Shown piece after piece: positions 41,702 to 50,741 of a DNA stretch of 64,000 bases (positions within the stretch are counted from its first letter, which is position 1; every line of letters starts with the position of its first letter). A program made the position numbers and the translations under genes. The stretch comes from Carnobacterium_A antarcticum (GTDB lineage: Bacteria; Bacillota; Bacilli; Lactobacillales; Carnobacteriaceae): NCBI RefSeq assembly GCF_042658365.1, contig NZ_JBHSQC010000025.1; one strand, given 5' to 3'. Below the pieces are notes generated by a model, which was not told where the DNA came from, did not search any database, and worked only from the letters and a program-made list of their open reading frames with translations.

Positions 41702-42388
41702 ATGCTCTCAACCACGCATTCCGAAAAAGGGAATCATTTTAAACAAGTTATTGAGATTTATTTATTTATTAATCCCATCGGTTCTGTTTGTTATCAAGCA
41801 GAAAAAGGGGTAATGGACTTTATACAATCTTGTGAAGAAAAAGTTCATTTTCATTTTATTCCTGTCCACAATTTCAAGACATTCTCTGATTACATGAAGG
41901 CATTAGAATTGCCAGCAAAAGATCTAAACTTAAGAAACGAGCTTTTTTCTCAAACTTATGAAGCTTGTTTGGCTTACTCGGCTGCTTGTATGCAAGGCAA
42001 GAAAAAAGGCCGCGTATTTTTAATGGCTATGCAGCAAGCTTTAACTATTGACAATCTCCCTTTCTCTCAAAAATTATTGCAACAAATCGCTTATGAATCA
42101 AATTTAGATATCCCGATGTTTTTAGAAGATAAGAAATCAGAATTTGCTAAAGCAGCTTTTGAAGCTGACCAAAAAATTGCTCGTGAAATGAACATTCTTA
42201 CAACTCCTTCTTGTGTAGTCTTTAGTGACCAGCACAAAGATCATGGACTTTTGATTGAAGAATACATTACGGTAGATTTACTGGAAAAATTATGTGCCCA
42301 AGGCTCAGAAGTTTATGAAAGCAATCCGATTGCAATTGCTTCCAATCAATTGCCTGTCGTGAAGAAAAATCATCTGCACGTTCTTTAA
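41702..42388 (+). CDS. spxH: ClpXP adaptor SpxH (YjbH), DsbA-like fold
   Basis: The 228-residue thioredoxin/DsbA-like protein delivers Spx to ClpXP for degradation. The pattern EIYLFINPIGSVCYQAEK at the first strand matches YjbH, but where Bacillus YjbH has a CxxC here it is GSVC, and there is no His/Cys-rich N-terminal tail. TTPSCVVF near 175-185 is the cis-Pro region. It is in the same cluster as its likely target spx and has a shared terminator with pepF. AAGGTG precedes the ATG. Confidence 0.9.
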   Translation: MLSTTHSEKGNHFKQVIEIYLFINPIGSVCYQAEKGVMDFIQSCEEKVHFHFIPVHNFKTFSDYMKALELPAKDLNLRNELFSQTYEACLAYSAACMQGKKKGRVFLMAMQQALTIDNLPFSQKLLQQIAYESNLDIPMFLEDKKSEFAKAAFEADQKIAREMNILTTPSCVVFSDQHKDHGLLIEEYITVDLLEKLCAQGSEVYESNPIAIASNQLPVVKKNHLHVL

Positions 42389-42408
42389 GCAAAAATAATA
42401 GTTATTCA

Positions 42409-42486
42409 AAAAAAAAGAACCTATCCATATGCTATTCCCGAAACTGACAGTTTTAGGAGCAGTACATGGATATAGGTTCTTTTTTA
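42409..42486. terminator. Bidirectional terminator between spxH and pepF
   Basis: AAAAAAGAACCTATCCAT (after a longer A-run) and ATGGATATAGGTTCTTTTTT form a strong outer stem, with an inner AAACT/AGTTT hairpin. It ends convergent spxH and pepF. Confidence 0.85.
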
Positions 42487-42506
42487 TGCTTTCTTATTCG
42501 CTAGCT

Positions 42507-44327
42507 TTAAGCCTTCAACGTTTCAATCAACGTCTCCAACTCATTTAACCTAGTTTCAAAAACAGTCATCGCTTCTTGAATATAGTTTTTTTCTGTCATA
42601 TCTACTCCTGCTTTTTTCATGACTTCAATCGGATAATCACTACTGCCTGATTTCAAATAAGTCAGGTAGTTCTCTAATGATGTACCTTCTTCATCTTTTA
42701 AGATTTTGGCTGCTAACGCTGTTGCTGCTGAAAACCCTGTTGCATATTGGTAAACATAATAATTGTAATAAAAATGAGGAATACGCGACCATTCAAATGC
42801 AATTTCAGAATCTTCTTCAACTGCTGGACCATAGTAGCGTGCATTCAATTTTCCATAAGCTTGATTTAAAAAATCACTGGTTAAAGGTGTGCCTTTTGCT
42901 GTTTCTTCATGAATAAAATGCTCAAATTCAGCAAATTGTGTTTGCCGGAAAATAGTTCCTTTAAAACCATCTAAATAATGATTTAAGATATAAGCACGCA
43001 CTTGAGGGTCTTTTTGAGTTTCTAATAAATATTCGGTCAAGATATTTTCGTTAGTTGTCGAAGCAATTTCAGCTAAGAAAATAGAATAATCTCCGTAGAC
43101 ATATGGTTGGTTTGCTCTAGTAAAATAGCTATGCGCGCTATGTCCCAGTTCATGAACTAACGTATATAAATGATTTAATGAATCGTGCCAGTTTAGTAAA
43201 ATATAGGGATTGGTTTCATAAGCTCCTGAAGAGTATGCACCGCTACGCTTGCCTGCATTCTCTACAACATCGATCCAACGCTCTTGAAAAGCTTTCTCTA
43301 ACACAGCTAGGTATTCTTCTCCTAGTGGTTTTAAGGCTTCCATTGTTGTTTCTTTAGCGTCTTCATAAGTGAACTTGATGCCTGCTTCTCCAGTAATAGG
43401 CGTATACATATCGTACATATGCAATTCGTCAACGTTTAATAGTTCTTTTCTTAAAGCTACATAACGATGAAGCAGCGGCAGATTATCATCGACAACCTCT
43501 AATAACGTATCGTATACTGTTTCAGGAATATGGTTTGCTGCCAATGCTTTCTCACGTGCAGATTGGTAATGATGCACTTTTGCATTGTAATTATGGTATT
43601 TAACATGCGAAGACAAGGTACTAGCGAAGGTATTGTTCAACCCCTGATAGACTTGGTATAAATTTTTAAAAGCAGCTTCACGTACAGAACGATTCATACT
43701 TTCCATCAGTTGTCCATAGACTCCGTGCGATAATTGGATATCGTCGCCGTTCTCATCTTTGATTACTGGAAACTGTAAGTCAGCATTATTCAAAACATTA
43801 AAGGTCCGGCTTGAAGCTCCAAAAATTTCTCCTGCTCCTGCCAAGAGAGCTTCCTCATTAGCTGACAGAATGTGTTTTCTAGAAGCTGTCAATTGATCAA
43901 TGTAATGTTGATACATAACTAAATCTTTGTTTTCTTTTAAATAACCAGACAATTTTTCTTCTGGGATTTCTAATACTTCAGGTTCAAACCAAGAAATTGC
44001 TTCTCCTGCTTTAGTTGCTAGTGAAGAAGCGCGGTCGTACATTCCTTGATATACGGCGTTGGCTGTATCTTGATCATTTTTTAAGTGAGCGTAAACATAC
44101 AACGTTTCCAGCTCGTTGGAAATTTCAAGAATATATTGAATACAATGCAAGAACGTTTCAGCACTTTCTGTTAATCTCCCTTTAAATGCAGCTATTCCAG
44201 CTATCTTTTGTTCCAATTCTTGATAGGCTGCATGAAACGCTTCATCAGACTCAAAAATAACATTTAAATCCCAAGTCAATGCTACGGGGACTTCTTCACG
44301 TTTTGGTAATTTTTTTGATTCTTCCAT
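42507..44327 (-). CDS. pepF: Oligoendopeptidase F
   Basis: This 606-residue M3 zinc metallopeptidase has the HELGHSAHS zinc site (HExxH) near 390 and a downstream Glu in the same domain. It cleaves peptides of about 7-17 residues in the cytosol, which fits the oligopeptide importer genes nearby. Position between coiA and spxH matches other Bacilli. GGAGGGATTAGT precedes the ATG. Confidence 0.95.
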   Translation of the reverse strand: MEESKKLPKREEVPVALTWDLNVIFESDEAFHAAYQELEQKIAGIAAFKGRLTESAETFLHCIQYILEISNELETLYVYAHLKNDQDTANAVYQGMYDRASSLATKAGEAISWFEPEVLEIPEEKLSGYLKENKDLVMYQHYIDQLTASRKHILSANEEALLAGAGEIFGASSRTFNVLNNADLQFPVIKDENGDDIQLSHGVYGQLMESMNRSVREAAFKNLYQVYQGLNNTFASTLSSHVKYHNYNAKVHHYQSAREKALAANHIPETVYDTLLEVVDDNLPLLHRYVALRKELLNVDELHMYDMYTPITGEAGIKFTYEDAKETTMEALKPLGEEYLAVLEKAFQERWIDVVENAGKRSGAYSSGAYETNPYILLNWHDSLNHLYTLVHELGHSAHSYFTRANQPYVYGDYSIFLAEIASTTNENILTEYLLETQKDPQVRAYILNHYLDGFKGTIFRQTQFAEFEHFIHEETAKGTPLTSDFLNQAYGKLNARYYGPAVEEDSEIAFEWSRIPHFYYNYYVYQYATGFSAATALAAKILKDEEGTSLENYLTYLKSGSSDYPIEVMKKAGVDMTEKNYIQEAMTVFETRLNELETLIETLKA

Positions 44328-44581
44328 ACTAATCCCTCCTAATTTTCATCACTTTTTAATTTTAACATACCTTTCACATAAATAAAGGTTCTTTTATGTG
44401 AGTGCCCCTTATGGAGTCGCTTTTTAGGATGTATTAGTGAAATATAAAGAATCTTCACTATTTTTATTTGGCTGGAGAAGAGTTAGTACAGTTATTTTCA
44501 TCATGTTTTCATGATTACACGGTAGGTATTAAAGCAATAACCACACATTAAAGTTTCCAAAAGAGATGTTTTTTTCCCTCT

Positions 44582-45775
44582 TCAGTTCTCCATAGCCGTT
44601 TTAGTCCCAGAAAAGTCTTTTATTTTTTCTTGTTCATTTAGATAATAATAAGGTTTAGCTTTTATCCGCCACTCTTTTTTGGTTATTTTTTCTAAAATTC
44701 CTTGAGTAGTTAAGGATTCAATGAATGGTAAAAGGGAATCGATTTGCTCATTTAAAGTGACTAATGGCATTGTAAAAAACACTAGCTGCTGCTTATCTAT
44801 CATTCTTTTTATTTGATTGTCAATTTCTTGCTTAGTTAGAATAGTTTTCAATTCTTTTTGAACGAGCCATTCGAGTAAGATATATTTCCAAAAATGAGGC
44901 ATTGTTTTAATGGCAACTTTGTTTTCAACTGGTAGATACACCTCCTTGGGCAACGAAACAAGCGAATGCCCATGGCGGTAAATATATTTTTGAAAAGCTA
45001 CCATTTCAGGCTCTTGGTATCTTCTCCTACGATTCAAGAGCAGATGGCTCTGCAGCAGTTCTTTCTTCAGTGTCTCTTGTGGGCGACAATAAAAAGGTGA
45101 TTCCATTTTTATTTCTATAGCTTGCTTCATAAAAAGATCAGAAAAATGTCCTGCTGATTTAAATGTTGTCTTTTCACATGCTACTTGCTGTGACACTTTT
45201 TTTTGATGGATATTAGAAATTAAATGCAACTGTCGTTGGTAAACATCTAAACTATAAAGGTAATAACCATATGTTTTATTTTTTTTCATAAATAAACGCT
45301 GAAACGAAGTAAGTTTTTGTGTAAATTTAAATTTTGATCCCAAAATCCAATAAACTTCATACTGGTTGTTCTGATAGCCTTCTGTTCGTTCGATCATTCT
45401 GTCCGATGATAATGAGCTGCATTGAAACTCAATGACTATTGGAGTCTTTGAATTTAACCAAACAAGTAAATCTGGCCGTTGTTTTAAGCCCGGCAAATAG
45501 GCTTCTAACTGACAAGGAACTCCTTGTTTGACAAACCACTCAAACAGCAATTTTTTCCCTAATAGATGTTCTTCTGTCTCACCTTCAGAAAATACTTGGC
45601 AAGTCGTCTGATGATAATGGGCAAAATGAGCTTGTTTTAATTTTCCTTGTTTTAAAAAAACCGGTGCTTGGCAGCAAGGGCAGATATATTCTTCTTTTTT
45701 AGTGTTTGTTCTCCTTTCTGTTTTCAGCTTATCTGCATAAACGTGTTGATTTTTTTGATTTAACGCTACTAACAT
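44582..45775 (-). CDS. coiA: Competence protein CoiA
   Basis: The protein of about 397 residues has an N-terminal zinc-finger-like region (CPCCQAPVFLKQGKLKQAHF with His and Cys) and a restriction-like nuclease core: RPDLLVWL (Asp) and VIEFQCSSL (Glu-x-Gln), the PD-(D/E)xK form. CoiA promotes recombination of incoming DNA during transformation. I prefer the ATG at 45775 (GGAAGTGAT upstream); ATGs at 45781 and 45790 are alternatives. An intact gene suggests possible competence; no comK or comX box was seen. Confidence 0.9.
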   Translation of the reverse strand: MLVALNQKNQHVYADKLKTERRTNTKKEEYICPCCQAPVFLKQGKLKQAHFAHYHQTTCQVFSEGETEEHLLGKKLLFEWFVKQGVPCQLEAYLPGLKQRPDLLVWLNSKTPIVIEFQCSSLSSDRMIERTEGYQNNQYEVYWILGSKFKFTQKLTSFQRLFMKKNKTYGYYLYSLDVYQRQLHLISNIHQKKVSQQVACEKTTFKSAGHFSDLFMKQAIEIKMESPFYCRPQETLKKELLQSHLLLNRRRRYQEPEMVAFQKYIYRHGHSLVSLPKEVYLPVENKVAIKTMPHFWKYILLEWLVQKELKTILTKQEIDNQIKRMIDKQQLVFFTMPLVTLNEQIDSLLPFIESLTTQGILEKITKKEWRIKAKPYYYLNEQEKIKDFSGTKTAMEN

Positions 45776-45850
45776 ATACATCACTTCCATTCCTCAGGTT
45801 TATTGAACTATCCGCAGAATGGCCTAATTTCTGTTTCTAAAAAAGAACAA

Positions 45851-45890
45851 ACAAAAAAAGGAACTAAGAGGCTTTCCGTCTCTTAGTTCC
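45851..45890 (-). terminator. mecA terminator
   Basis: GGAACTAAGAG and CTCTTAGTTCC form an 11-bp stem, followed on the minus strand by seven T residues. Confidence 0.88.
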
Positions 45891-45903
45891 TTCACCTATA
45901 TAC

Positions 45904-46569
45904 TTATTTGAAATAGTAACGTGTTAACTCTAGTGCGCTGTTTTCCATGATCAATTGTCCATGCTCAGTCAACACACCATGAGTAATGGGAGTCTTTTCA
46001 GCAAATTCAAGTGCTAAAGAAACCTCTTCATCAACGCTTCGTTCAATCATCTCTTCAACAAAGAAAACTAAATGCAAGAAATAATCGCCTTTATATAAAT
46101 AAAGATTCGATGCTGCATTGTCTAGATACAATCTTTTTGATAGTGAAACCATGTCTTCGAATTGATTGAAACGCAAGACAACTTCTTCAATTTCTTTATT
46201 TGGATTGCCTAAATAATTTTCTACGTTATCTGTTTGTCCATCTTGAACTAATTGTTTTTTTATCAACTGTGAAAAATCTCCTGAACCAAAATTATCAGAT
46301 GCTGAAGAAAAGTCAATATCTTCGCTTAATGGACCACCTTTACTAATGAACAATTCTAAACCACTGCCATTAGGTAAAACCTGAAATGTAATTGCATCAG
46401 ATTCATGGAACTGTTCATCCACGTCGACTTCTTCCAAAATACTGTAAAAGAATTCTTCAATCTGTTTATGATTCCCTAAAAGATCTAAAAAGGTTATGCC
46501 TCTTTCTTCCAAATCAGCATTTCCAATGAGTACACGGATTGTATTTTCATTTATGTGTTCCATTTCCAT
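45904..46569 (-). CDS. mecA: Adaptor protein MecA
   Basis: The 221-residue adaptor brings ComK-type and unfolded substrates to ClpC-ClpP. The N-terminal domain opens MEMEHINENTIRVLIGNADL, the linker region is acidic, and the C-terminal ClpC-binding domain starts near 130. I start at the ATG at 46569 after GAGGTGTAGG; the frame extension upstream to 46620 is not typical of MecA. It sits between coiA and spx as in Bacillus. Confidence 0.94.
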   Translation of the reverse strand: MEMEHINENTIRVLIGNADLEERGITFLDLLGNHKQIEEFFYSILEEVDVDEQFHESDAITFQVLPNGSGLELFISKGGPLSEDIDFSSASDNFGSGDFSQLIKKQLVQDGQTDNVENYLGNPNKEIEEVVLRFNQFEDMVSLSKRLYLDNAASNLYLYKGDYFLHLVFFVEEMIERSVDEEVSLALEFAEKTPITHGVLTEHGQLIMENSALELTRYYFK

Positions 46570-46814
46570 AGTCCTACACCTCATTTCTTCATTTCTGCGG
46601 TTATCTTCAAATAATCGCAAGAACTATTTATACTAACTATTTTAAAGCAAATATATTAAATGTAAAGATAAAAGTGTCCGAAAAAAATAGCTGCTTCGAG
46701 AGATCCTCTTCTTACGAGCTCTCATTAATTAAAGCAGGCCCAATCCCACTTTTAAACAAGCAAAAAAATACTTTGCATTTATTAACTCTGTTTAGTTTAT
46801 TAGTTTAATAAATA

Positions 46815-46859
46815 CGGAAAAGCCTGGAATAGAATTACTTAAAAGCAATTCTGTTCCAG
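46815..46859 (-). terminator. spx terminator
   Basis: CTGGAATAGAATT (46824-46836) pairs with AATTCTGTTCCAG (46847-46859) with one mismatch; on the minus strand a short T-tract (GCTTTTCC) follows. Confidence 0.65.
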
Positions 46860-46884
46860 ACTCTATTAAATCATTCTCTCAAAT

Positions 46885-47283
46885 TTAATACCCAACGATT
46901 TTTTGTGCATGCTGTAATTCAAGCGCACGAACTTCTCTAGGTAAAAAGCGTCGAATTTCATCTTCATTGTATCCTACTTGCAATCTTTTATCATCTAACA
47001 TGATTGGTCGACGTAAAAGCCCAGGATTTACTTGAATTAAATCAAACAAGTTTTGAAGAGGTAAATCATCTAAATCAACATCTAATTCTTGAAAGACCTT
47101 TGATCTAGTAGAAATGATTTCTTCTGTTCCATCTTCCGTCATCCGCAAAATTGATTTAATCTCAGGAATAGATAAAGGTTCAGAAAAAATATTTCTTTCT
47201 GTATAAGTAATGTTGTTTTCTTCTAACCACGCACGAGCTTTGCGGCATGAAGTACAACTAGGTGATGTATATAAAGTAACCAT
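46885..47283 (-). CDS. spx: Transcriptional regulator Spx
   Basis: The 132-residue ArsC-like protein binds the RNA polymerase alpha CTD and directs the disulfide-stress response. The redox switch CTSC is at residues 10-13, and the conserved RRPIMLDDKRLQVGY segment is near 91-105. It is degraded through SpxH-ClpXP, and both partners are visible in this window. A PerR/Fur-like box lies about 240 bases upstream. Confidence 0.96.
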   Translation of the reverse strand: MVTLYTSPSCTSCRKARAWLEENNITYTERNIFSEPLSIPEIKSILRMTEDGTEEIISTRSKVFQELDVDLDDLPLQNLFDLIQVNPGLLRRPIMLDDKRLQVGYNEDEIRRFLPREVRALELQHAQKIVGY

Positions 47284-47523
47284 ATGTTATGTCTCTCCTT
47301 TTTTAGTCGGATAGATAGCCAATAAAATAATTTTAATGACACCCTTAACTGGCTTACAAGACCTATTATACACTACCTAAAAAAATAATACTACCCTTTT
47401 TGTCAAAGTTCCGTCACTTTTAAGACATTTTTCGTTGTTATCTCTGTACTCCACGATTTTCCGTTCACATTTAACTCAACAAAATCCTTTATGCATCAAC
47501 GTTCATAGTCAATAATTGTATAT

Positions 47524-47538
47524 TGATAATCATTACAA
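47524..47538. promoter_or_regulatory. PerR/Fur-like box upstream of spx
   Basis: TGATAATCATTACAA matches 12 of 14 defined positions of both the PerR box TTATAATNATTATAA and the Fur 7-1-7 box TGATAATNATTATCA. Bacillus spx is known to be repressed by PerR, so control by peroxide is a sensible hypothesis. Confidence 0.5.
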
Positions 47539-47588
47539 TTAAGTCTTTATTGTAAATAAGTTTTTTTGCATTAAAAAATAGAAGACAT

Positions 47589-47628
47589 AAAAACAGACAT
47601 TTCTAATATATTAGAAATGTCTGTTTTT
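47589..47628 (-). terminator. oppBCDF terminator
   Basis: AAAAACAGACATTTCTAA-TATA-TTAGAAATGTCTGTTTTT is a near-perfect palindrome; on the minus strand the T-run closes it. Confidence 0.88.
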
Positions 47629-47638
47629 CGACTTGAAT

Positions 47639-48580
47639 TTATTTCGCGTAGTTCGCTTTTTTTTCTTTCAAAGCTGCTACATCTGATTCACGACAGTAAA
47701 CAAAATGTCCTGGTGTAATTTCTCTTAATTCTTCTGCTTCTTCATTTGCTTCTCTACGAATATAAGGCGTCCGGACACGATTGCGCTCATACTCAGGATC
47801 CGGCAATGGAACAGCAGACAATAAACTTTCCGTATAAGGATGCAAAGGTCTATTGTAAACTTCGTCAGCAGCTGCTAATTCAAGTAATTTACCATTGTTC
47901 ATTACTCCAATACGGTCACTGATATATTTCACCATTGATAAGTCATGGGCAATAAACAAGAACGTCAAATCTTGCGTTTTTTGTAATTCCATTAACAAAT
48001 TTACTACTTGGGCTTGTATAGAAACATCTAAAGCCGAGATAGGTTCATCCGCAATAATAAATTTTGGTTTAACTGCAAGAGCTCTTGCGATTCCGATACG
48101 CTGACGTTGGCCACCTGAAAATTCATGCGGATAACGTGAAGCATGGTCAGGATTTAGTCCGACCGTTTTCAGCAACTCATCTACTTGACGATTACGGTCT
48201 TCAGTTGAAGTAGCTAAATTATGAATATCAATTCCTTCGGCAATAATGTCGCGTACTTTCATTTTCGGATTTAATGAAGCATAAGGATCTTGAAAAATCA
48301 TTTGCATATCTCTTCTGAATGACAACATTTCCTTTTTACCTTTAATACTGTGGACTTTAGTTCCTTGAAAATCTATTTCGCCAGCTGTTGGGTTGTAAAG
48401 ACGAATAATTGAACGACCAGTTGTCGATTTACCTGAACCGGACTCTCCAACTAAACCGAAAGTCTCCCCTTTATAAATGTCAAAAGTCACATCATCTACT
48501 GCACGAACTTCATTTTTAGTCCCACTGTTAAAGTATTGCTTTAATCCTTTAACTTCTAATATTTTTTCTCTGTTCTCCAT
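47639..48580 (-). CDS. oppF: Oligopeptide ABC transporter ATPase OppF
   Basis: The 313-residue ATPase has Walker A GESGSGKST (near 44-52), the signature FSGGQRQRIGIARAL, Walker B FIIADEPISALD and the C-terminal oligopeptide-type extension that binds an iron-sulfur or structural motif in many Opp proteins (here YCRESD-like). It pairs with OppD as the heterodimeric motor. It is last in oppBCDF, two bases after oppD. Confidence 0.95.
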   Translation of the reverse strand: MENREKILEVKGLKQYFNSGTKNEVRAVDDVTFDIYKGETFGLVGESGSGKSTTGRSIIRLYNPTAGEIDFQGTKVHSIKGKKEMLSFRRDMQMIFQDPYASLNPKMKVRDIIAEGIDIHNLATSTEDRNRQVDELLKTVGLNPDHASRYPHEFSGGQRQRIGIARALAVKPKFIIADEPISALDVSIQAQVVNLLMELQKTQDLTFLFIAHDLSMVKYISDRIGVMNNGKLLELAAADEVYNRPLHPYTESLLSAVPLPDPEYERNRVRTPYIRREANEEAEELREITPGHFVYCRESDVAALKEKKANYAK

Positions 48581-48582
48581 TT

Positions 48583-49677
48583 TTAGACGCCTCCTTTTAC
48601 TTCATGGTTAGCATCAAAAACGGCTGAATCTTCATTGTGTTGATGTTTTGAAAATTTTTGCTTATAGATTTCTTGACGTGCTTTAATTTCAGCAGGTGGT
48701 TCAACTGCTGGTGCATTAGGGTGCAATAACCAAGTTGCTGCATAATGAGTCTCAGAAACTTTAAACAAAGGCGGTTCTAATTCAGTATCGATTTTCATCG
48801 CAAACTCGTTACGAGGAGCAAAAGCATCTCCTACAGGTGGATCCAGTAAGTCCGGAGGCGTTCCTGGGATTGCATAAAGCGTCTCTTTGATCTCTAATGT
48901 AGGCATTGAACTAATCAATCCCCAAGTATATGGGTGTTGTGGATTATAAAAAATCTCATCAACAGTTCCTACTTCTACGATTTTTCCAGCATACATAACC
49001 GCTACGCGGTCAGCTACGTTAGCTACTACGCCTAAATCATGTGTAATAAAAATAATCGAAGTTGAAATTTTCTTTTGCAGTTCTTTCATCAAATCAAGAA
49101 TTTGCGCTTGAATTGTTACGTCTAAAGCTGTTGTCGGTTCATCAGCTATCAAAATTTCCGGATTACAAGCTAAGGCAATCGCAATAACGATTCGTTGTCT
49201 TTGTCCACCTGAAAATTGATGCGGGTATTGTTTCATACGTTTTTCAGCATGAGGCAACCCTACCAAATTTAACAATTCTAGAGCACGCTTAGATGCTTCA
49301 TCTTTATTTAATTTTTGATGAAGGCGAATCGGTTCAGATACTTGTTTTCCAATCGTCATTGTCGGATTAAGCGACGTCATCGGATCTTGGAAAATCATAG
49401 CGATATCCTTTCCTCGGATGCCTTGCATTTCTTTTTCGGTTTTTTTAATTAGGTCGCTGCCATTGAACAAAATCTCGCCTTGCTCAACATTAGCGTTTTG
49501 AGAAAGCAAACGCATAATACTGCGAGTCGTCACGGATTTACCAGAACCAGACTCACCGACGATAGCTAATGTCTCCCCTTTTTTTAAATTGAAACTGACA
49601 CCACGAATGGCTTTTACTTTACCAGCATAGGTGTCGAATGTGATATTCAAATTCTTAACTTCTAATACATTATTCAT
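48583..49677 (-). CDS. oppD: Oligopeptide ABC transporter ATPase OppD
   Basis: The 364-residue ATPase has Walker A GESGSGKSVT, signature FSGGQRQRIVIAIAL, Walker B ILIADEPTTALD and switch His in FITHDLGVV. The C-terminal extension after the ATPase fold (QHPYTWGLISSMPT then GTPPDLLDPP) is the Opp/Dpp family mark. The typical CxxR-x-Cys cluster of the extension is not evident. It lies 14 bases after oppC. Confidence 0.95.
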   Translation of the reverse strand: MNNVLEVKNLNITFDTYAGKVKAIRGVSFNLKKGETLAIVGESGSGKSVTTRSIMRLLSQNANVEQGEILFNGSDLIKKTEKEMQGIRGKDIAMIFQDPMTSLNPTMTIGKQVSEPIRLHQKLNKDEASKRALELLNLVGLPHAEKRMKQYPHQFSGGQRQRIVIAIALACNPEILIADEPTTALDVTIQAQILDLMKELQKKISTSIIFITHDLGVVANVADRVAVMYAGKIVEVGTVDEIFYNPQHPYTWGLISSMPTLEIKETLYAIPGTPPDLLDPPVGDAFAPRNEFAMKIDTELEPPLFKVSETHYAATWLLHPNAPAVEPPAEIKARQEIYKQKFSKHQHNEDSAVFDANHEVKGGV

Positions 49678-49691
49678 TCGGATTCACCTCG

Positions 49692-50741
49692 CTAATCTTT
49701 CATTTTTGGATCAAATGCATCACGTAAACCATCAGCTAGCAAGTTAAATGAAATCATCAAAATACAAATAACAGCTGCCGGATACCACATCAAATGTGGT
49801 AAGAAACGGAATGTTTTGTAACCATCGTTAATCAATGTTCCTAAAGAAGCCGTTGGTGCTGGAATACCAATACCAATGAAACTTAAGAAGGCTTCAAAGA
49901 AAATAGCCGCTGGAATTGAAAACATTGTTTGAATGATAATAATCCCTGATAAATTTGGAATCAAATGTTTAATAGCAATTTTAAAGGGAGACTCTCCCAA
50001 TGTTTTTGCTGCTAAAATATATTCTTGGTTTTTCAACTTCAATGTTTGTGCTCGAATAACCCGAGCCATTGAAATCCAACCTGTAATCGCTAAAGCGATA
50101 ATAATTGATTTAATACCTGGGTCTAAGACTAATAACATTAAGATAACCACAACTAAGTTTGGCACACCGGATAAAATCTCCAATAACCGTTGCATAGCGT
50201 TATCAACTTTTCCGCCAGCCCAACCTGATACTAATCCATAAAGAACACCTATGGTTAAGTCAAATAACGCTGCGACAAAGGCAATCAAGAGCGACACGCG
50301 GGTTCCGTGTAAGATACGCGAAAGCAAATCACGGCCTAAGCCATCTGTTCCTAAAATATAATAAGCATCTGTTGGCACACCTTGCTGTTCGTATTTGTCC
50401 ACACGTGTATTCCCCATAACTTGCGTTCCGTTTAAACCATCAATGTTTAATCCTGGAATTTTAGGCGGCAAGTTAGCATGTGAAACCGTTTGGTGGTTCG
50501 GATCATGTGGCGAAATGACCGGAGCTGCAATACTTAAGATAACAAAAATAATCAGTACAAACAAACTAACTACCGCAGCTTTATTTTTCTTTAATCGTCT
50601 CCAAGAATCCTGTAGAAAACTTAAAGAAGGCGCTGCTATTTTTTCATTATCTGCTGCATTTAAACTACCAGCTGGAACAAACATTTCAGGAGGCAAGGTA
50701 GTTGTCTCATCAACAACAGCTTTTTGTTTTGAATCACTCAT
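49692..50741 (-). CDS. oppC: Oligopeptide ABC transporter permease OppC
   Basis: The 349-residue inner-membrane permease has a cytosolic N-terminus (about 50 residues), a first membrane helix near 58-75 and five more from about 140. The EAA loop that contacts the ATPase is KTLGESPFKIAIKHLIPN. One base overlaps oppB. It forms the channel with OppB. Confidence 0.95.
   Translation of the reverse strand: MSDSKQKAVVDETTTLPPEMFVPAGSLNAADNEKIAAPSLSFLQDSWRRLKKNKAAVVSLFVLIIFVILSIAAPVISPHDPNHQTVSHANLPPKIPGLNIDGLNGTQVMGNTRVDKYEQQGVPTDAYYILGTDGLGRDLLSRILHGTRVSLLIAFVAALFDLTIGVLYGLVSGWAGGKVDNAMQRLLEILSGVPNLVVVILMLLVLDPGIKSIIIALAITGWISMARVIRAQTLKLKNQEYILAAKTLGESPFKIAIKHLIPNLSGIIIIQTMFSIPAAIFFEAFLSFIGIGIPAPTASLGTLINDGYKTFRFLPHLMWYPAAVICILMISFNLLADGLRDAFDPKMKD

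Larger units (their letters stand above)
47284..47638. promoter_or_regulatory. spx upstream region
   Basis: This 355-base non-coding interval holds the opp terminator (47589-47628), a PerR/Fur-like box (47524-47538) and, nearer spx, a minus-strand TATAAT at 47365-47370 with AGTATT-type -35 at 17 bases. A TTGACA (47401-47406) is 30 bases from that TATAAT, so it does not pair with it. The size suggests more than one promoter. Confidence 0.5.
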
